DNA of 64,000 nt from NCBI GenBank assembly GCA_010645155.1, contig CM021321.1, positions 2,906,538-2,970,537 of the forward strand. The letters are read 5' to 3'. The notes below the pieces were generated by a model, which searched no databases, was not told where the DNA came from, and was given only the letters and a program-made list of their open reading frames with translations. This document shows, piece by piece, positions 59,455 through 64,000 of the stretch. Source of the DNA: Tigriopus japonicus. Taxonomy: Eukaryota; Arthropoda; Copepoda; Harpacticoida; Harpacticidae. The position numbers were made by a program, and so were the translations under genes. Each line of letters begins with the position of its first letter. Within the stretch, counting starts at the first letter, position 1.

Positions 59455-59707
59455 TCCAGAAGCTATTGTACATTTTTGTATTACCCCCTTTTCTTTCCTT
59501 TATAACGGATTTGTCCTCCATGAAAACTGAACACTCGAAGAAATTGCCCACTGCCTTAGTTCATAATACCGACATACCAAATCCGACTTAAGACTCACTC
59601 CCCCTTCTCGTTATTGCTCAGTTGTCACGCTTTTTTCTAGATCTCATTTCCCAATTGGACAACCCAGCCCACTTAGACTTATCGTGGGGTTTCTAAAATG
59701 AAGTTTT

Positions 59708-59743
59708 AATAAAAGAATTATCATGACAGTAGTACGCTTTATT
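59708..59743. promoter_or_regulatory. Back-to-back poly(A) signals of two convergent genes
   Basis: AATAAA on plus at 59708-59713 serves the Ig gene; TTTATT at 59738-59743 is AATAAA on minus for the gene ending at 59775. Cleavage downstream of each signal would make the two transcripts overlap at their 3' ends. Confidence 0.6.
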
Positions 59744-59774
59744 TATCACAAAGTTTATCATAGGTTGGTTTTGG

Positions 59775-60410
59775 TTAAGACGAACTCGACGAACTTATTT
59801 GGTCATCGGCTTCAGATTCTTCTCGATCTTCATGAGTTACGGGTTCCAAATCGGGAATTGACAAGCGTTTCAAGGTATTTTTTTTGGCCTTACTATTAGC
59901 AACTCTGACTTGGGACAAGATATCCGAATACAGGGAGGTCCAATCCAGTGGTTTAACTCGTAATAAAACCTCGGCGGGTGTTTCGTTTTTGATGGCTCCG
60001 ATGCCAGAGATCACTTCTTTCACAGCTATGGCCTCATCTAAAGCCGTGACATCGCGGATCGTCTCATGATAGACCCGAGTTTTGACATTACTAAAACCCC
60101 GAAGAAAGTTGCATGGAGGAATATCGCGGATTTTGTGGAACTTTGTTTTACTCGTTGGAGCCTGCAACTTGGCCAACAAAGGAATGGTATCAATGGCAAA
60201 TTCGATCCTCAGAGATGGAGGACAAGGTACTTTGAAGCGAATTATATTGTAGCACAGGATTTTAGCTCGTTGAAGACCTTCACAGGCGCTTTCGCCGATT
60301 AATATCAAGGAAATGGGCCGATCTCGGGATGGATCGTGCCCAGCAGGTACCAGGACTTCCTCGAGAAACCGCCAGAATTTCCGTAAGGCTGTGACGGGAG
60401 AGACGATTTC
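59775..60410 (-). CDS. DEDDh-like gene exon 2
   Basis: Begins after TCCTATCTAG at 60411 and is open from the acceptor (EIVSPVTALRKFW). Encodes residues 77-287 and ends in an eight-base spacing of Ser codons before TAA. Confidence 0.75.
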   Translation of the reverse strand, partial: EIVSPVTALRKFWRFLEEVLVPAGHDPSRDRPISLILIGESACEGLQRAKILCYNIIRFKVPCPPSLRIEFAIDTIPLLAKLQAPTSKTKFHKIRDIPPCNFLRGFSNVKTRVYHETIRDVTALDEAIAVKEVISGIGAIKNETPAEVLLRVKPLDWTSLYSDILSQVRVANSKAKKNTLKRLSIPDLEPVTHEDREESEADDQISSSSSS

Positions 60411-62370
60411 CTAGATAGGAATGAGAAATGGGGTATTAATTTACTGAAGATTCGGGGACCGGGGTATCAAGGGAAAGCCACACGATTTTAGAGGTGGACT
60501 GTTCACTAAATCGGCACTAGGACGCCGTCTGCTTTTAGTGTTTCCAGTTTTTGAGCTGTTGACTATCCTTCAGTGCAATTTAACTTTTTTGCATGTCAGC
60601 TTCCATGTCATCATGCTGACTCAAATCGAGTGTTAAACGCAAGAGGAAGAAGCCAAAAACTTCGAATAATATCTGTTCATAACGAGTAATTTTGCGTACA
60701 AAGTTTTGGAGAGACTGGAAGAGCTTTGATCGAGGTAGTTTTTGCAACGATTGTGGCGCTGCCTGACTAGCCTGCAAAGCTCAAAAATCGTGCCAGTCTC
60801 TATAACCATACAACATGAAGTGCGCCATGAAGTGTTTTTATATGGAAACAACTCACACTTTCCATGATACTCTTAACCAACATTTGAGGCGCTTTAGTTC
60901 GTCCAAAAATGATGTATGACCGTTGCTATCTGCAAATTCATGTATTATGGGAAGTGCGAGTTGTTGCCACATAAAATGCACTACATGGTACACTTTATGA
61001 ACGAACCCTCTTACTACAGTGCACTAGTTAATATGATTTGTGGTTTTCTTGCAAGTAGTTTTGTAGTTTGAGGGTATCTGTTATGTGATATTTGGAATAA
61101 AAAACCTGACTAAGAGCCGTTAATATTTGTTCACGTTAGCAATCATGCAATAGGACTTTTAAGAGAAACTACAGTTGGAAGTTTTTCCATATTTTGGTTT
61201 GTTCGTGTGAGCCACATATTCAAGATTGAGTGTGAGTGAGGGAATTTTTCGCGAAATCGCCAAATAGATTTGGAAATTTGGCGAGGTATGCGAATTTAAC
61301 CTAATATTTTAGCGCAAGTCGTAAAAAAACGCATTGGCAAAACTAAATTATGAAAAATTACACGCAAGTTAATGAAAAAGCCTCATTTCAGCCATAATAC
61401 TACAACTTGGGCTCGAAAACCGATTTTCATGGTCGGTTAAAGAGATGACAAATGCGCGTCAAGGGTGGTCAAATTCATCGAATTTTGGAGAGCATATTTC
61501 TCCGAGTACTTAAAATTGCCTTGCCAATTTACCGCTTGTTAAGTTCCCCTAACGTTTCACTTTCACACTTTTAGCGAAAGTCATTTGACTTGTTGGCATG
61601 TCGGGAGTACCTTGCCCAATTCAAATCAAGGAACAAAAAATATTCCCGGCTCTGTCCTAATCGATAAAATTTTCCAGAAAATGGAAAGCTGAGCGGCAAA
61701 CGGTATATTTCGATACTTAAAACCAAATTTCATCTCGAATGAAGCTCCTGGGGTAAGATGTGAAAAAACGCCCAACAAGTAGACGCTTGCTTCTTTTTAA
61801 GTCATCCCTCCTTACGAAACTGGCTAAAATTCGTGGGCACCCCAATAATGGAACCCCTCAAGCTAGCTTTCGCATAATGAATCTTGCTTGACCCAAAAGC
61901 CTTTTAAGAATCCCCTTCGAAACGATGATGGTTCGTATTTTAGGAGGAACCTGGCATGGCCGTTATTACTCAGAACTTGAATTGCCAACCTATTCTAACA
62001 TTCTAACCTAATCTAACCCTAGTATACACCTATCTTAACCAAACAAAAAGATGAATATCAATGTTACAACTCGTGCTTAGCAATCCGAGCTACTCAGAAT
62101 AACGCTCATCGGAACTTGGGTCCGATCTGATGGTTTACTTACTTTGGGTGGTATTTTCTTGCCGTTGTAATAGAGCGAGTCTTTTACTCTGAGAATGCCG
62201 TGCGAGCGTGTGGCTCTCACCGACACCGGATTCGTGGGCAAAATATACGTGTAGAAGGTGTGGCCTTTGACCACGGCCCCCAAGGCCAGCAACTGATTTT
62301 CATGGGCGTAGCCGAACAACTTTGTCGTTATTTGGGAGGTGCGCAACGAGAAATACACGCGCTTCATCAT
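59775..62370 (-). CDS. DEDDh (DnaQ-like) exonuclease-like protein, degenerate active site (2 exons, 287 aa)
   Basis: Exons 62370-62143 and 60410-59775 on the minus strand. The donor AAA/GTAAGT and acceptor TCCTATCTAG join in phase 0; 287 codons plus stop. The outline follows 3'-5' exonuclease domains of the DnaQ/TREX/PML-C type: VYFSLRTS at 5-12 where F-D-x-E-T is expected, QLLALGAV at 26-33, YILPTNPVS at 42-50, LIGES at 113-117 where a GHN is expected, FAIDTIPLL at 147-155 (like the F-DTL-L motif), and YHETIRDVTAL at 190-200, matching the HxxxxD motif. H191 and D196 are kept, but the Exo I acids are Ser8 and Arg10, so catalysis is doubtful. A polar tail follows (about 240-287, ending in a Ser run). 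The fold assignment is inference; the gene structure is well supported. Confidence 0.6.
60797..61027. mobile_element. Short foldback copy (GTGCGCCATCT family)
   Basis: ATGAAGTGCGCCATGAAGTG and the mirrored CACTACATGGTACACTTTAT are the eroded ends. The inner ATGATAC and TTCGTCCAAAAATGATG blocks are related to the 16359 element. It lies within the intron of the DEDDh-like gene. Confidence 0.65.
61028..62142 (-). other. Intron of the DEDDh-like gene, right part
   Basis: AT-rich with no supported feature. A degenerate CTAACCTAATCTAACCCTAG stretch at about 61998 superficially resembles arthropod telomere repeats. Confidence 0.4.
62143..62370 (-). CDS. DEDDh-like gene exon 1
   Basis: Starts at the ATG at 62370 (a second Met follows) and ends AAA/GTAAGT in phase 0. 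Encodes residues 1-76, the first part of the exonuclease-like fold. Upstream ATG or 5' UTR exons were not identified. Confidence 0.7.
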
Positions 62371-62869
62371 GAAGATATAGGAGACTCAGAAAGGGTCAGG
62401 ATAATTCTTGAATGCATCGATTGACGGGCTGGTTTGCTAACTTACTGGCTTGCTCCTAAACGACATGCCTAGCTTTGTTTTGTAAACACACGCTTTGAGA
62501 CCAGGGTGACGAATGGACTCATTCCTGGCCGAGTCGGACTTTATTTTTTTTAAACACAGTCCGTTCCGCCTTTTCCCGTCATTTTAATTGAACCAATACC
62601 ATCGCCAAAAAATCAGGTGAAAGAACGAGCCCTTTCGATCGACCTTCGCTAGATAAGTTGGGAGACGCAGTTGAGAGGCAAACACATTTATCTGTATGAG
62701 AGCAATATGACAGAACGCTAGAGGGCGTTGATTTCGGAGGAGCAAGCGTGAGTTTTGGCGCTAAAGCTAATGCTGCCTAAGGATCGAGCGACGAGCGAAT
62801 TAAAAGAGGATTGCAGTCCCAAAGAGTTGAACTGTTTTTTACGTTGCTTATAACCATTAAAATATATCT

Positions 62870-64000
62870 ATTCCTTGATTCGACGGTGTGTTGACGTGGT
62901 TAGTCCGGGCCCAAGCCGTGCCCGCGGTATCAGTAAAAAACAGTATTCTCCCACGTTGGTGATTGCGATAATGGAAAAGGACAAAGAACGTAGTGATCAC
63001 GTTGGGAAGGTGGATTCGATACCCAGTAAAGTGACACCCACCAACCCCAACGTGGACAAGGTGCATCAATTGGAGGCCACCGGCGTCATAACGAGGCAGG
63101 GGCGGATCTGACAGAGGTCAATTGTGGAGGCCAACGTTCAAGCGGCTCTCCAGGACCTGAGATCCCATTCCCAACAATGCCGGTCCGAATTAGAGGGCAG
63201 TGCAGTATCTCGGGAGGTTGTCGTTGAGCAAAGTCGCCTCCATTTGGAGTTACTTGCTGGCTCTGTGGCTCTAATTGAGGAAAAGAAAAGCCTAGTAGAA
63301 GAGAACGAGCGCGTGGATTGCGATCACCTTGTGGAAGAGATCCGTCAAGAATCGGCGGAGTTTTCCACCTTTTTGCGGAATTTTTTGGTTGATCAGAGCG
63401 ACGCTGAAAGCCATCATAGTTTCCGATCAAACCAAAGCGCCAGATCTTCAGCGTCCAGCCAACGACGGGCTGAAGCTCGGGTCCAGTTGGCCAAGAAGAG
63501 AGCGGAGATATCTAACGCCAACAAAATGACAGAGCTGGAGCTGGAGCGAATTTCCTTGAATGCTCGGATTGATCAGGCAAGACGGGAAAATGATTTAGCA
63601 GCTCTGGAAGCCGAGCTGCAGGTCAGGGATCAAATCGAAGCGGAGGAGTCGAGGCCGCAGTTGCCCAAGGTCTCGAATAGCAAGATGAATTATCCCGTCA
63701 ATGTCGCGCCGTTAAACAAGGCGGAAAGAGGGCAATCGTCATGTACTCAGACTTTGGTGCATCAAAGCAAGCTTAACCCGGTCGCAGAGGTATTTCAGCC
63801 CCACCCAAGGGTGGAGCAATCCGATGCTTCAATGATCGTCGACATGATGAGAAGACAGGCCGCCTTCAGCCATCGAATTGAACCCTTTTCGGGCAATCCC
63901 GTTGATTTTCGACATTTTTGGAAGCGAGTAGAGGACATCATCGAACGAAATCTTCCAGATCAAAGATCAAGATTGCATCGGCTACTGGAAGTCGTGGAAG
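62870..64000 (+). mobile_element. BEL/Pao-type LTR retrotransposon, 5' part (runs off window)
   Basis: A Gag-like region on the plus strand begins near the ATG at 62971 and stays in one frame to the window end, except for TGA at 63109-63111. After a Glu/Lys/Arg-rich coiled-coil-like stretch (about 63520-63650) comes RIEPFSGNPVDFRHFW... (about 63865-63915), the start of the Gag core typical of BEL/Pao elements (F-G-P-x-D-F-x-x-F/W pattern, recalled). Codon use is much GC-richer than flanking DNA. A primer-binding site beginning TGG (about 62898) and an LTR to its left are possible but unproven. Confidence 0.7.
63112..64000 (+). pseudogene. Gag-like frame, interrupted by an in-frame TGA, partial
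   Basis: Open from just after the TGA (63109-63111) to the end of the window, 296 codons. The part before the stop (62971-63108) is in the same frame and compositionally similar. Either the element is dead, or translation starts downstream, or the stop is read through. Predicted content: a long charged helical region, then the Gag core start. Structural protein of a mobile element, not a host gene. Confidence 0.6.

Noticed and set aside
61995..62045. Interstitial telomere repeat (CCTAA-like)
   Set aside because: The units are irregular and too few to distinguish from AT-rich chance sequence.

Overview
This is a eukaryotic, AT-rich, intron-rich window. It has large introns, small GT-AG-bounded exons and dense transposable-element debris, and the protein families are invertebrate: an octopamine-beta-like amine receptor, a Klingon/Wrapper-type Ig protein and an SLC46-type carrier. 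The LINE, SINE and BEL/Pao fragments also fit an arthropod. A crustacean (perhaps a copepod) is my best guess, but nothing in the sequence proves the species. There is no bacterial, phage or CRISPR-like content.

Five host genes can be assembled by matching splice sites and reading phase. (1) 834-10944, plus: a 4-exon, 350-residue aminergic GPCR closest in motif pattern to octopamine beta receptors; its second intron is 8.3 kb and carries a hAT-like element and two LINE remnants. (2) 25177-32691, plus: a 2-exon, 322-residue basic/acidic protein I do not recognise; its 6.5-kb intron is a nest of transposons. (3) 34479-32896, minus: a single-exon 527-residue SLC46-like major facilitator transporter, convergent with gene 2. 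(4) 39427-59454, plus: an 8-exon, 455-residue secreted and probably GPI-anchored cell-surface protein with three Ig domains; two of its introns appear to be GC-AG. (5) 62370-59775, minus: a 2-exon, 287-residue protein with the outline of a DEDDh (DnaQ-like) exonuclease but without the first catalytic acids; it is convergent with gene 4, and their poly(A) signals lie about 30 bp apart. At the right edge (from about 62870) a BEL/Pao-type retrotransposon Gag region begins, carries an in-frame stop, and runs out of the window.

The rest is intergenic or intronic DNA dominated by non-autonomous DNA transposons. At least five unrelated hAT-like families are recognisable from terminal inverted repeats plus 8-bp target duplications, several of them perfect (6642-7532, 29162-29489, 29660-30929, 38513-38739, 51386-51634). 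Each family carries its own short motif repeated many times near its ends. There is also a foldback MITE family with at least three copies, a piggyBac-like palindromic element, a near-perfect 100-bp hairpin, a 158-bp inverted repeat, 5'-truncated LINE copies sharing an odd C-run/A-run tail, and tRNA-derived SINEs. An assembly gap at 52902-53027 is flanked by a duplicated sequence.

No tool was run. All alignments and splice joins were done by eye, and family names rest on remembered motif patterns.
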